DNA of 64,000 nucleotides, from the NCBI GenBank assembly GCA_047967505.1, contig CM106541.1, one strand, 5' to 3'. This DNA comes from Dipteris shenzhenensis (taxonomy: Eukaryota; Polypodiophyta; Polypodiopsida; Gleicheniales). A program made the translations under genes and the position numbers. The notes beneath the pieces were generated by a model. That model ran no database searches and had not been told where the DNA came from. It was given only the letters and a program-made list of their open reading frames with translations. This document shows, in pieces, positions 23,753 to 34,816 of the stretch. Position 1 is the stretch's first letter; each line of letters opens with the position of its first letter.

Positions 23753-23799
<47 letters not shown>
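21703..23799 (+). mobile_element. LINE copy S, 5'-truncated at the KAF block
   Basis: It starts at sequence corresponding to FKAFNTVP, then covers GVKQACPLSLTLFELYIDEI, the RT active-site block, the post-RT region and the Cys-rich motif (RLCTMGEVEIEKHFLCV near 22990). The 3' UTR ends in (CT)n at 23754-23799. The active site reads YAYD (21982-21993) instead of YVDD, so it is dead even apart from truncation and frameshifts. Confidence 0.85.
23754..23799 (+). repeat. (CT)n tail of LINE copy S
   Basis: About 22 CT units at the same place relative to the LINE 3' end as in copies Q and R. Confidence 0.95.
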
Positions 23800-23802
<3 letters not shown>

Positions 23803-24386
23803 TGTTTTGTAGACTTTTGAAAGGCCTTCAACACTATCCCACGATCTCGCATGATCAGGAGATTACATGAGATGCAGATTCTAGAGGTTTTGATTTGGGG
23901 AGTGGTGAGTCTATATGAGTCTGTCAGAGGGAGAGTTCGTGCCCCAGGAGGCCTATTAGACTGGGTTGATAGCATGTTTGGGGTGAAGCAAGGATGCGCC
24001 CTCTCACCGACTCTCTTTGGGCTTTACATTGATGAGATTACATCTTTTATAGACCGCCTAGGAGGTGAGGGATCACTACTAGCTCACTTGATGGTGCAGA
24101 TACTATTGTATGTGAATGACATAGTCCTCTTATCATCTTCAGGAGAGGGGCTACAGAGATGTCTAGAGGCCCTAGAGGTGTTTTGCAGAGAGAGAGACTT
24201 GATGCACAATGCTTAACCGACATAGATTTACCTATCAAAGTCAGCCAGTGGAGATCGTGCAGTCCCACACATACTTGGGTGCGATTTTCATAGGGCCAGT
24301 TTTCACGATGACCCCATGCAGCTAGAGCACGAGTCACACGAGGACAGGGTGCCTTGTCTGTCTAGAGCAATAGTGCTTCCAGACAC
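23800..24386 (+). mobile_element. LINE copy T, truncated at both ends
   Basis: It starts at CFVDF.KAFNTIP directly after (CT)n, about 15 bp upstream of where copy S starts. It runs through GVKQGCALSPTLFGLYIDEI and the active-site block, which reads YVND (24109-24120), to about 24386. There sequence changes to minus-strand gypsy protease/RT linker. The 3' half and tail are missing. The best single frame is 23851-24216. Confidence 0.8.
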
Positions 24387-25880
24387 TAGGATCAGATGGA
24401 CTTTCTCCCTCTTTCTTCATTGCTTTTGGAGAATTCTTCTCAAATTTTGCTAAATCAACAACATATAATGCACAATCTCTCTTGAGGTCCCTTGTTAAGA
24501 TATGATTATCAACTGAGGAGGTTTAAAGCCCATAAGTGTGACCTGCTTTCTAGCATGGAGAAACTACATACACATCTTGTTCAAGTCCATAGAGAACTCT
24601 CCTAGGGTATTGAGCCATTCACAGCCCAATAAAATATCAATGGGCCCCATATCTAGGACAAGTAGATCACCGTTAAATGAATAGCCTTCTGAGAATTTAA
24701 TTTAAGTGGCTTGGCAACAACGTTTCCTAATGGAGTGCTCACCATTAGCCACTTCAACTTTTAGTCCATGGTCCAATGTATTTGGGTTCAATCTCACGGC
24801 CTGGACAGATTTGGAGTTGATAAAATTGTGAGTGCTCTCATTGTCCACTAATATATGGACAAGCTTGTTATTAATGAAACCCTTCAGCCTAACATTTTGA
24901 GCTCCTTTGTAGCCCATAATTGAATCTCATTTGTGCATCATAATAAATGTTATCTTCCTCTTTATCACAAGATTGCATGTCAAAAATTTTGTCCTCAAAG
25001 GAGTAGTCACATGCCACTTCAACATTCCAATGCCGTGTTCTACGTGAATAATTGGCTAGGGGAATGACTTTTTCTCATCAATAATCACTGGCTAAACCAC
25101 CAGGGTCAAAAGGAAAAGTGATTTCCTTTTTGAAACCATCATCTTCCAAGTTACTATCAGTCTCACAGTCCTAAAATTCCAGATCAGTCACTTCATCTGA
25201 GGCCGAATCCTTTTCAATCATGATGATCATGCTGAGTTTATCTCTAGATTTTTCTTTGCATATGCTCCTATGTTTCGGTGACCATTCCTCTCCACAAAGA
25301 TAACATAGGTCCTTCTTTTTCCTCACTTGCATAAGAGCTTGTGAAAGTTGCTTCACAACCTTTTCTTTCTTATCAACCATATCATCTTTGCTAGAAGGCT
25401 TACGTAGGGATTTAAAATCACTAGTCTTATAGGATTTAGAATGTCCCAATGTGCTGGCATAAACAGTGGGATATCTAGGAATAGAAGAAATTAATGAAGA
25501 TGCTACAGATTTCTGGTCCAAGGAAGGATTATCTTTACTCATGGGCATGCTGCCAAAGTGTCCAATTCCAATGCCCTTTTCCCTCCAGTCATACTTGGGC
25601 TCATAATGCTTAGCAAAGCTACATAGCCTCCCTCAAAGAGCTGGGTCTATGAGCAAACACATCAGAGGCTAAGGTAGGGTGTAGGCCATGAATAAACTTG
25701 AGCATCTTCCCCCTTTGATCAATTCCTTGAGTGAAGAGAGAGAATTTCCAGAATTGCTTAATGTAATCCCTCATTGTTCCCTGCTGAGAGAGATCATACC
25801 ATTGGCAAATATGCTGGTCCTTTGCAAGGGGGGAAATAAAAGTTCTAAACATCTCAGCCTTGAACTCATTGTTGAAAGCA
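24387..25880 (-). pseudogene. Ty3/gypsy gag and protease remnant
   Basis: Read on the minus strand from about 25860: a gag core (MFRTFISPLAKDQHICQWYD, then QGTMRDYIKQFWKFS and MLKFIHGLHPTLASDVF), the retrotransposon-gag pattern. A basic spacer follows, then a Cys-rich knuckle-like motif CYLCGEEWSPKHRSIC near 25250-25300. Next is a protease segment (24702-24917) where the catalytic motif reads LVDNESTHNFI, with DSG altered to DNE. Stops and gaps separate the pieces. The element is cut at 24387 by the junction with LINE copy T, so RT and later domains are absent. It differs from the two gypsy elements at 34.8-42.2 kb. Confidence 0.75.
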
Positions 25881-27030
25881 GAAAGGGTGGTGCTACCAAA
25901 GGAGCATCAACAAGCATCTTTTTATCTGTCTTTGTTTTTGTATTCTTATATGAGAGAGAGAAAGAAAGAAAGAAAGTTTATTGAAGTCTATGGAAGACTG
26001 ATGGGTCTATGAGACTGTGAGAAATCCTGATACAACAAGCAAAAGGAGGTGGAGCTACTAAACAAGCATCATCACCCATGCTACAAACTATGTTTTTGTT
26101 GTTTTGTTGTTGTTTTTGTTTCCATGTTCTAGTAAGCACTGGGTTTGCCCAAGAGACTCCACGGGTCTTTAGAAATCTAGTATAGCTACTTATGCTTGGG
26201 CACTGATGAGGACATAAGCGTTGCTTTGCTTGCAAAGTATGTCTTCCTTTTGTTTTTCAAAAACTTTGCTAGCTCATTTTTATTCTATTTTATTTTGTTT
26301 TCTCTTTTATTTTCATTGTAGAATTTTGGTCTTTAGAACAAAAATATGAATTTGTAAGATTGCGTATATTCTAGTCTTACAAAGGTATATATCAACACCC
26401 ATGCTGAGTGCTAAATCATAAGAAGTACATAGTCATAAACTAAATGATGTCATCATCATCATCCTAATCCTAAGCAACTGTGACAAAGGGGGTTAGTTAG
26501 TAGCTTGTAAATTGTCTTTATACTTTGTACTATGGACTCTAGGCTACTGGAATAATGCTTGCTTAGAGCTAAGTAACCTGACTGAACTATACCATCTTGT
26601 TTGCCAATGGTTTGTAGTACTACCAAAATTTCATTGTGTACAGACTTAAGCAACCAATCTGTCATTCTACACTCACTAGAAATAGTGTTGTTTCTAGTCT
26701 TCAATATTTGCTAAACTACGAGTGTTCTTATGAGGCTCCAAACCACAAACTAATGCTTTATCTTCTAAGAGCACCTCTTTCAGGAGGCCTACTGTCAACT
26801 GTGCTCGAAATAACCATCTATCTACTAACTTCCTCGCTTAGCACGCCACCATGTGACTATGGATGTGACAAGGAGTGTGCTTAGAGCACACAACCCCAAG
26901 TGGATATGTACTTTGTACCTTGTGTGTGGTTGTCACTTCAATCAATCTTTATTTTTTTGACCTATGTGCACTAGGTACCCTAAAGGCTGCTCTTCCTGGG
27001 TGCCAAGACTGCTATGTAGGATTGCTTAAA
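25881..27030. other. non-coding, nothing recognised
   Basis: Contains a (GAAA)n run at about 25958-25976 and T/G-rich low complexity near 26090-26120. Short open frames have no motif. Part could be the leader of the minus-strand gag to the left, but no LTR end or primer site was found. Confidence 0.4.
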
Positions 27031-27671
27031 ACTGTTGCAAGGGTAGGTGCCTAGAACTGTAAGATGCACACATGTAGAATGGGGGAGGGACCCCTTGTAT
27101 AGGGGAGGGAACCCCAAGTAGGGAGTCAGCCAAGCTTGAAATGGCTGACCATCTCCTCATGGTCACCCTAGTCGGCCAACTTGGCCCTAGGTAGGCCTTG
27201 TTGTGGCCCCTTTTGGCCCTACTCTCTGGTCCCGTTCTTGCTCTCTCTAACTGCATTCAAATTGGCACAACACCAAAGGTTACAAGGAGAACAAGCAATC
27301 ACCAATCTCAACACATGAGCAAGGAAGAGAGTTTGTATTTCTCAAAGTAAGCATACAACAATGGAGACCGAAAGTCAAACTTTTGGCCTTTATAACTTCC
27401 ATCTTTTGAAGGGAGGGATAACCCTATTCCTTTTTAGCACTCTTTTCCTCACTATCTTTATGAAGGGAGGGATTCCTTTTGAAGGGTTATCCCTCCCTTC
27501 CACCTTTTAAATAGAAGGATAACCCTATTCCTTTTTAGCACTCTTTTCCTCACTATCTTTTTACAATCACTTGGGCCAGTATGGCACCAAGGCATGCTCT
27601 ATGCTACTCCTCACGTTCTTCCCTTTCTCGCTATTACTTGGGGTGTGCTATGTTCACCGTAGCGGTTAACA
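27031..27671 (-). mobile_element. minus-strand 3' LTR (outer end approximate)
   Basis: Read on the minus strand, the LTR would start TGTTAACCGCT at 27671, preceded by a polypurine tract at 27672-27683. A TATA-like TATAAAG lies near 27395-27402. Between them is a ~95-bp tandem duplication (27417-27463 and 27511-27562 share 'ggataaccctattccttttt'). The outer end near 27030 is a guess and no partner LTR was found. Confidence 0.45.
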
Positions 27672-27683
27672 TGCCCCCCTTCC
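27672..27683 (-). promoter_or_regulatory. polypurine tract
   Basis: On the minus strand it reads GGAAGGGGGGCA immediately before the LTR start TGTTAACC. This is the usual arrangement for plus-strand priming at a 3' LTR. Confidence 0.5.
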
Positions 27684-29565
27684 TGCAACTGAGCCGTCCT
27701 TGGGTCAGCCGTAGTGAAGGACACTGGAGGTGAGGTGGCTTGTAGGATGGAAAATCTAGCAAGCTGGCGAGGGAAGATGCGGCAACACTGGGGAGGATGA
27801 GGATGCCGAAAATGGGTGTCGTGCATGTCCTCGTAGGTCCAAATATGGTGACCATGGAGGGTGCAAACCTGGAGATATAGGCAAATGCCTTGAAATTGGG
27901 AGGGGCCATCATTGAGGTCGATATATCCTCCACATGTGCGGTGAGGGTGTTCATTGCACCAGGGGCGATAGGATTTCTCATTGACATGGGTGGACCTCCA
28001 TTACGTCGACCAACCAGAGGTGGGACCCATCCAATTGGCCACGCTAGTGCTGAAGGGTTTCAAGGTCGAGGAGGGGTTGGAAAGGCTTGAGGAGTTCTTG
28101 CCATTCCAAGGAGCTGTCGGAGTGGAAGTTGTAGGGGCGACATCATCTTCTTGGATCGAGAAGGCATCTTCCTTGTCCGTGGAGTGGGAGGGGGGAGGGG
28201 GAACAATGTGGTGGAAAAGGTTGAGACGGAGGATGTGATTCAAAATGTCATTGTCGACCAATAGGGTGGTTGCCGAGGGCCCTTTAGGAAGGGTTTGTTT
28301 AGGGGTGGGGGTGGGTGGGTCAGTTGAGAAGTTGTGGTGGAAGATTGAGTGAGAGGAAGAGGGAGTGGATGGGGATGGGTGTGTTGGGCACGGATGGGTT
28401 TTGGGGGGTTGCCAATATAGGTGGCTAAAGGGGAAGCAGATTGGCGGTGAGGGTTAGGAGGGGGGGTGTTTTCTAGGTCTGGAGGAGCCATGGAGGAAAA
28501 AATGGCCAAGGCAATATTGGTGTCTTCCATCGAGATTTCTTTGGGGCATGCCACGTGTTCGGTCTCGAATGCACTTATGCCCATTTGGAGCATGTGCTGC
28601 ATCGCCTGCAAAACCTTGTTGTACAAAATAATAATGCCGAGGGGGTTGTACTGGAGGACCCCATTATAGACCAAGTATTCATCGGTTCGAATGGCAACTT
28701 GATGTCCTTGGTTCTACAGCCACCCAAGACCTTTGGCCAAGGAATGTGGACTACATGGCCAAGACGCCAAGCCCACCGATTTGGCTAGATACAAAATTTC
28801 CTCCTCGATGGGAAAACTGGAGGATTCTTGTAACACCCTGCACTAGGCTTGAAAATTGTGCAGTATGGGATGTAGGTTGAGTTGGGAGATGTCAGTAGGG
28901 ACTTCGAATGAGAGGTCGCCATCATGAAAAAAGGCTATGGCGAGGATGGGCTAGGCAAAAATGGTATGGTGGCAAGTGAGTGCTTGGAGAGAGTTAGGAG
29001 GAAAAGGTTGTGTGAGGTCAAAATTGTAGGGGTGGATTGGGCGATAAGCGTAGAGAAGTGGAGGCGAAAGGTTTCTTTAGTGGTGCAAGGGGCGAGGGAA
29101 TAGGTGGCGAGGTATTGTGAGGCCTACTCGAGGTGGGCGAGGTCGGGGGGGGGGAAGAGTAGAGCTGTGGGGGGGGCTGTGGCAAGCTAAGTCCAGATCT
29201 TGGCATAGGGCAAAATTGGTTTGGCGTTCATGGAGGGAGTCACGTCGCACCTAGATTTGAATGTCCTTGGCATATCGATCTCTTTCCACCTCAGCTCAGA
29301 ATGCCTTGTGTTCTTTTTGGAGAGACTCAAGGATTGGAGTTGTCTCTCTAGGTCCACCTGTCGTGCTTGTTCCACTTCAAATGTTGTTTGGAGAAGGTTC
29401 ACGTGGATGTGCAGCTCTTCTGAGTACTTCTGGTATTGTTCAGCATGTTGGAGGGCGAGCTCCTCTACATATTGCACGGTGATGAGCATTGCATGTTCGG
29501 TTTGAAGGGCTTGCTGAGGCGGGCTTGCTCGATGGTTGTTGTCAAGAATTGAGCGGCGGCGGTGG
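27684..29565 (-). pseudogene. proline-rich decayed reading frames of an LTR element
   Basis: Minus-strand frames at 27634-27987, 28240-28674 and 29187-29560 share GC-rich, Pro/Ser/Thr-rich composition. One segment (LALQHAEQYQKYSEELHIHV and onward, near 29330-29480) has coiled-coil character. No catalytic domain is visible. Position directly inside a 3' LTR and polypurine tract suggests the internal region of a non-autonomous element or a decayed gag. The 5' end fuses to satellite sequence at about 29565, so the first ~35 residues of the longest frame are satellite-derived. I do not recognise the protein. Confidence 0.35.
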
Positions 29566-29569
29566 CTTA

Positions 29570-32500
29570 CCCTATAAGTGTGTTTTTTGTGTGTTGTGCA
29601 CGCAACTTGGTGAAAAATGGGATTTAATGTGCGACCGATCATGCAAACCATATCTGATGGGAATGATACTTTGCACATGCCTTAAGATATGTTGCATTGA
29701 AGGGCACGTGCAAAGTAGCATATCCATCAGACACATGCGCGTTCGAATAACACGCCTCATAGCGTGTTTTTTGTGTATTGTGCATAACACTTCGTGAAAA
29801 CTGGGATTTAATACGTGACCCACCTTGCAAACTACATCTGATGGTCATGATACTTTGCACGTGCATCAAGATAGGCAAAATTGATGTGGGAGAAAAGTAC
29901 CATGCCCATCGGACACATGCTTGTTCGAATAATAGGCCTCAGAGTGTGTTTTTTGTATATTGTGGATGACACTTGGGGAAAAAACGAGATTTAATGCGCG
30001 ACCAACCATGCAATGAATATCCGATGGGCATGATACTTTACACGTGACTCAAATTTGATGACGTTGATGCGTGTTCAAAGTAGCATGCCCATTGGACATG
30101 TGCGCATTCAAATAACACGCCTCAGACTGTGTTTCTTGTGTATTGTGCATGACCGTTGGTGAAAAATATGGGGTTAATGCATGATTGACCATGCAAACCC
30201 TATTTGATGGGCACAATACTTTGAATGTGTCTCAACATAGGTGGTATTGATGCTTGCTCAATGTACTGTGCTGATCGGACACATCCGAGTTAAAATAACA
30301 TGCCTTAGAGTGTGTTTTTGGTGTATTGTGCATGACACTCAACAAAAAACAAGATTTAATGTGCGACCGACCATGCAAACCATATCAGATGGGCATGATA
30401 CTTTGCACCTACCTCAAGATAGCTAGCATTGATGTGTGTGTGAAGTAGCATGCCCATTGTACATGTGTCAGTTCGAATAACATGCCTCATAGCATGTTTT
30501 TTGCGTATTGTGATTTAATGAACGGCCGACTATGCAAAGAAAATCCATTGGGCACGATACTTTGCACATGCATCAAGTTAGGTGTGATTGATGCACGTGC
30601 AAAGTAGTGTGCCCATCTTACACATGCATGTACAAATAGCACACCTCAGAACATGTTTTTTGTGTATTGTGCATGACACTTGGTAAAAAACATGGTTTAA
30701 TGCATGATTGACCATGCAAACCATATCTGACGGGGCACGATACATTGCAGGTGTCTCAACATAGGTGGAATTGATGTGTATGCAAAGTAGCATGTCCATC
30801 AGACACGTGCACAGGAGAATAACACGCCTTAGAGGGTGTTTTTTATGTATTGTGGTTGACACTTGGGGAAAAATGGTTGTTAATGCTCGACCAACCATGA
30901 AAATAATATCCAATGGGACCATCGTACACATCCACGTATGAATAACATGCCTCAGAGCATGTTTTTTGTGTATTGTACATGACACTTGGTAAAAAACATG
31001 GTTTGATGCATGATTGACCATGAAACCATATCCAATGGGCACAATATGTTGTAGGCATCTCAACATTGGTGGAGTTGATGCTCCTAAAAAGTAGTTTTCC
31101 CATCGGACACATGCGTGTTCGAATAATAGGCCTCAGAGTGTGTTTTTTGTATATTGTGGATGACACTTGGGGAAAAAACGAGATTTAATGCGCGACCAAC
31201 CATGCAATGAATATCCGATCATGATACTTTACACGTGACTCAAATTAGATGACATTGATGCGCGTTCAAAGTAGCGTGCCCATTGGACATGTGCGCATTC
31301 AAATAACACGCCTCACAGCATGTTTCTTATGTATTGTGCATGACCATTGGTGAAAAATATGGGGTTAATGCATGATTGACCATGCAAACCGTATTTGATG
31401 GGCACAATACTTTGAATGTGTCTCAACATAGGTGGTATTGATGCTTGCTCAATGTACCGTGCTGATCGGACACATTCGAGTTAAAATAACATGCCTCAGA
31501 GTGTGTTTTTAGTGTATTGTGCATGACACTCAACAAAAAACGAGATTTAATGTGCAACCGACCATGCAAACCATATCGGATGTGCACGATACTTTGCACC
31601 TACCTCAAGATAGCTAGCATTGATGTGTGTGTGACATAGTATGCCCATTGTACATGTGCCAGTTCGAATAACACGCCTCATAGCATGTTTTTTGCATATT
31701 GTGCATGACACTTGGGAAAAACCAAGATTTAATGCATGGCCGACTCTGCAAAGAAAATCCATTGGGCATGATACTTTGCACATGCATCAAGTTCGGTGGG
31801 ATTGATGCACGTGCAAAGTAGTGTGCCCATCGTACACATGCATGTACGAATAACATGCCTCAGAGCGTGTTTTTTGTATATTGTGCATGACACTTGGCAA
31901 AAAACATGGTTTAATGCGTGATTGACCATGCAAACCATATCTGACGGGCACAATACATTGCAGGTGTCTCAACATAGGTGGAATTGATGTGTGTGCAAAG
32001 TAGCATGCCCATCAGACATGTGCACATGAGAATAACATGCCTTAGAGGGTGATTTTTATGTATTGTGGCTGATACTTGGGGAAAAATGGTTGTTAATGCT
32101 CAACTAACCATGAAAAGAATATCCAATGGGACCTTGTACACATCCACATATGAATAACATGCCTCAGAGTGTGTTTTTTGTGTATTGTGCATGACACTTG
32201 GCGAAAAACATGGTTTGATGCGTGATTGGACCATGAAACCATATCCGATGAGCACAATATGTTGCAGGAATCTCAACATTGGTGGAATAAATGCTCGTGA
32301 AAAGTAGTTTTCCCATTGGACACATGCGTGTTCGAATAACATGCCTCAGAGTGTGCTTCTTTTGTGTATTGTGCAAGACACTTGTGGAAAAACGGACTAT
32401 CGAAAGCATATCTGATGGGCACAATACTTTGCACATGCATCAAGTTAGGTGGGATTGACGTGTGTGCAATGTAGCATTCCCATTGGAGACGTGCGTGTTC

Positions 32501-33484
32501 CAATAACATGCCTCAGAGCGTGTTTTCTATGTGTTGTACATAACACTTAGGGAAAAATGGGATTTAATGCACGTCTAACCATGGAAAGCATATCCGATGT
32601 GTATGATACTTTGCATGTGCATGAACTTAGATGGCATTGATAGGCGTGCAAAGTAGCCTGCCTATCGGACACATGTGTGTTTGAATCACATGACTCAAAG
32701 CAAGTTTCTCGTGTATTCAGCATGACACTTGGCAAAAATAGGATTTAATGCGTGATCGACTATGCAAACCATGGTTTAATGCATGATTGACCATGCAAAC
32801 CATATCCAATGGGCATGATACTTTGCATGTGCCTCAATGTAGGTGGAATTGATGCATACACAAAGTACTGTGCCTAGCGGACATGTCCACATTCGAATAA
32901 TATGCCTCAAAGCGTGTTTTTGGTATATTGTGCATGACACTTGACGAAAAACGGGATTCAATGCGCAACCGACCATGCAAACCATATCCGATGGGCACGA
33001 TACTTTGCACGTGCCTTAAAATAAATGGTATTTATGTGGGTGCAAAGTCGTGTTCCCATCGGACATGCACGCATTCAAATAACACCCCTGCAACAAGCGT
33101 GTTTTTTTGTATTGTGCATGAAACTTGGCAAAAAATGGGATTTAATGCACGATCGACCATGCAAACCATATCCGATGGGCACGATACTTTGCTCGAGACT
33201 CAAGGAGGTGGAGTTGAAGTGCATGAAAAGTAGCGTTCTTATCAAACAGATGCGCATTTGAATAACACACCTCATAGCGTGTTTTTTGTATATTGTGCAT
33301 GACACGGGAAAAAAGGAAATTTAATGCTTGACCGACCATGGAAAGCATAAATGATGGGCACAATACTTTGCACATGCCTCAAGTTAGGTGGGATTGATAG
33401 AGTGCAAAGTAGCATGCTGATTGAACCGGTGCATGTTCGAATAACATGCCCGAGAGCATGTTTTTTGTGTATGTGCATGACATG
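29570..33484 (+). repeat. ~182-bp satellite array, about 21 monomers, higher-order period ~1.2 kb
   Basis: Monomer landmarks in order are AATAACACGCCTCAGAGCGTGTTTTTTGT, ATTGTGCATGACACTTGG, GATTTAATGCGCGACCGACC, ATGCAAACCATATC, GATGGGCACGATACTTTGCA and GTGCAAAGTAGCATGCCCAT. The GATTTAATG-type landmark recurs near 29622, 29801, 29986, 30170 and 30352. Some monomers are internally deleted (for example near 30500 and 30915). Blocks about 1.19-1.22 kb apart are more alike than neighbours: 29917 pairs with 31108, 30608 with 31822, 30777 with 31989, and 30914 with 32129. Minus-strand frames of up to 162 residues cross the array but are repeat translations. Confidence 0.92.
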
Positions 33485-34520
33485 GGAGCTGTTGGGGCAA
33501 CGTCATCGACGTGTTGGCATTGGGCCGAGATCTGTCAGTGAGAGGGGGTGTTGGAAATGTCACCTCCCCATTTGTAAGCCCCCAAATGAGCAGAGCATGG
33601 GGGAGAGAGACCTAGGGCAAGACATGCCCAGAGAAAAGAGAGAGAAGAGCTGTCACATGTACACCATGTGGGCTGCCATGTGGGCAGCACAGCTCAGAAT
33701 GTACCTGGCCAAAGATGGAGCCATTGGTGGCTGGAATAATGGCAAAATGGCATGTGGCAGATCTGCATAGACATGATGCTGATGTCAGGGACAGTACAGT
33801 AGTCTGCAAAACGGTATGGAGGTGCTCAACAGGTGGCAAACTGGCAGGGGCTTCAAGCCGGCTGTATGCAGCTGGATATGGCACAACAAGAGGAGTTGTG
33901 GTTTCCCCATGGGAGTGCCCAAGGGAAGGGCCTTATGTAGGCCTCCCTTGGGGCCAAGCAGCAGCCTAACAGAACCGACCAAGTCGGCCAACAAGGGGCT
34001 GGGTCCTTGCATAGTTCTGAGGGCCTTGTGCCCTAGTTATGAGCCCCAAAAGGGGCCTGTAAAAGTCGGCAACCCCTCCCTACCAGGTCGATTTTAGGGC
34101 AGGGGTTGGGGCCTATAAATAGAGGCATTTGGGCCTCACAAATGTATTCCATCAAAGCAGCATATGAGGCAATGGAGGGAGCAGCTCCAGTGAGCCCACA
34201 TCCAGGTGGACACAGAGGGTGAAGAGCTGCAGACCTAGCAGAGCCAGGGCTGCCCACCTAGGTTGACTTCTGGACAGCAGGGTGGAAAAGGATCAGGATG
34301 GAGAGTCTACATACACTCCAGGAGGAGCACATGGACACAGTGTTCTAGAGATATCCGACAGATAGTAGAAGTACCTTTTGGTAAGATCAAAGGACCCCGC
34401 TCTAGTGGGACTTTGGATCTATCTATTTTGTATTGTGTCCATTGTTTTTATCACAACCAAAACTATATACTCAGCCAAGACCACTAATTAGACGAATATA
34501 AATTAACAGGTGATGGCATG
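33485..34520 (+). mobile_element. LTR-like sequence with TATA box
   Basis: It begins TGTTGGAAATGTCACC near 33549, has TATAAATA at 34114-34121 and ends near AAATTAACA at about 34510. This suits a plus-strand LTR of about 960 bp. No convincing primer-binding site follows, no second copy was seen and the flanks do not show a target duplication, so a solo or truncated LTR is a tentative reading. Open frames inside have no motif. Confidence 0.35.
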
Positions 34521-34816
34521 ACGAATAACCACCTAGCCATTCTCTGGTTTAGCAAGCTCGTCACAATCTACCACGTGAGAAGTACCTGCATGCTGAATAC
34601 CAAAGCCCACAATTCCCTAGATGGATCTAGTATGCCACATGTCTACATTTGAGGGCATCTCCTAAATGCATCAAAAACCCCTCTCTTGGGATATCATTGA
34701 AATCATTTGCCCCTTGGCACATTTAATGCATTTAGACCCCTTAGCCTTAGATCCACCTAGTCTTGTGCCATGTCACCCTCACCAAGGACCTTGACCTTGA
34801 TTCCTTTCTGATCATT

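Noticed and set aside
16545-24386. A single tandem segmental duplication of one LINE
   Set aside because: The copies start at different RT positions and diverge strongly, so one duplication event does not explain them. Kept as a testable alternative in the findings.
29572-33375. Many minus-strand frames of 60-162 residues with recurring peptides such as NHALNHVFYQVSCTIHKKH
   Set aside because: They are translations of the satellite in rotating frames (monomer length is not a multiple of three). No start context, domain or conservation of one frame.
29700-33450. GTTCGAATAAC in each satellite monomer as a tRNA-type B box (SINE or tRNA origin)
   Set aside because: No A box at the right distance, no cloverleaf and no poly(A) tail; the match is short.
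29570-33484. Regularly spaced repeats considered as a CRISPR array
   Set aside because: The ~182-bp units repeat along their whole length with no unique spacers, the genome is plant-like, and no cas genes are present.
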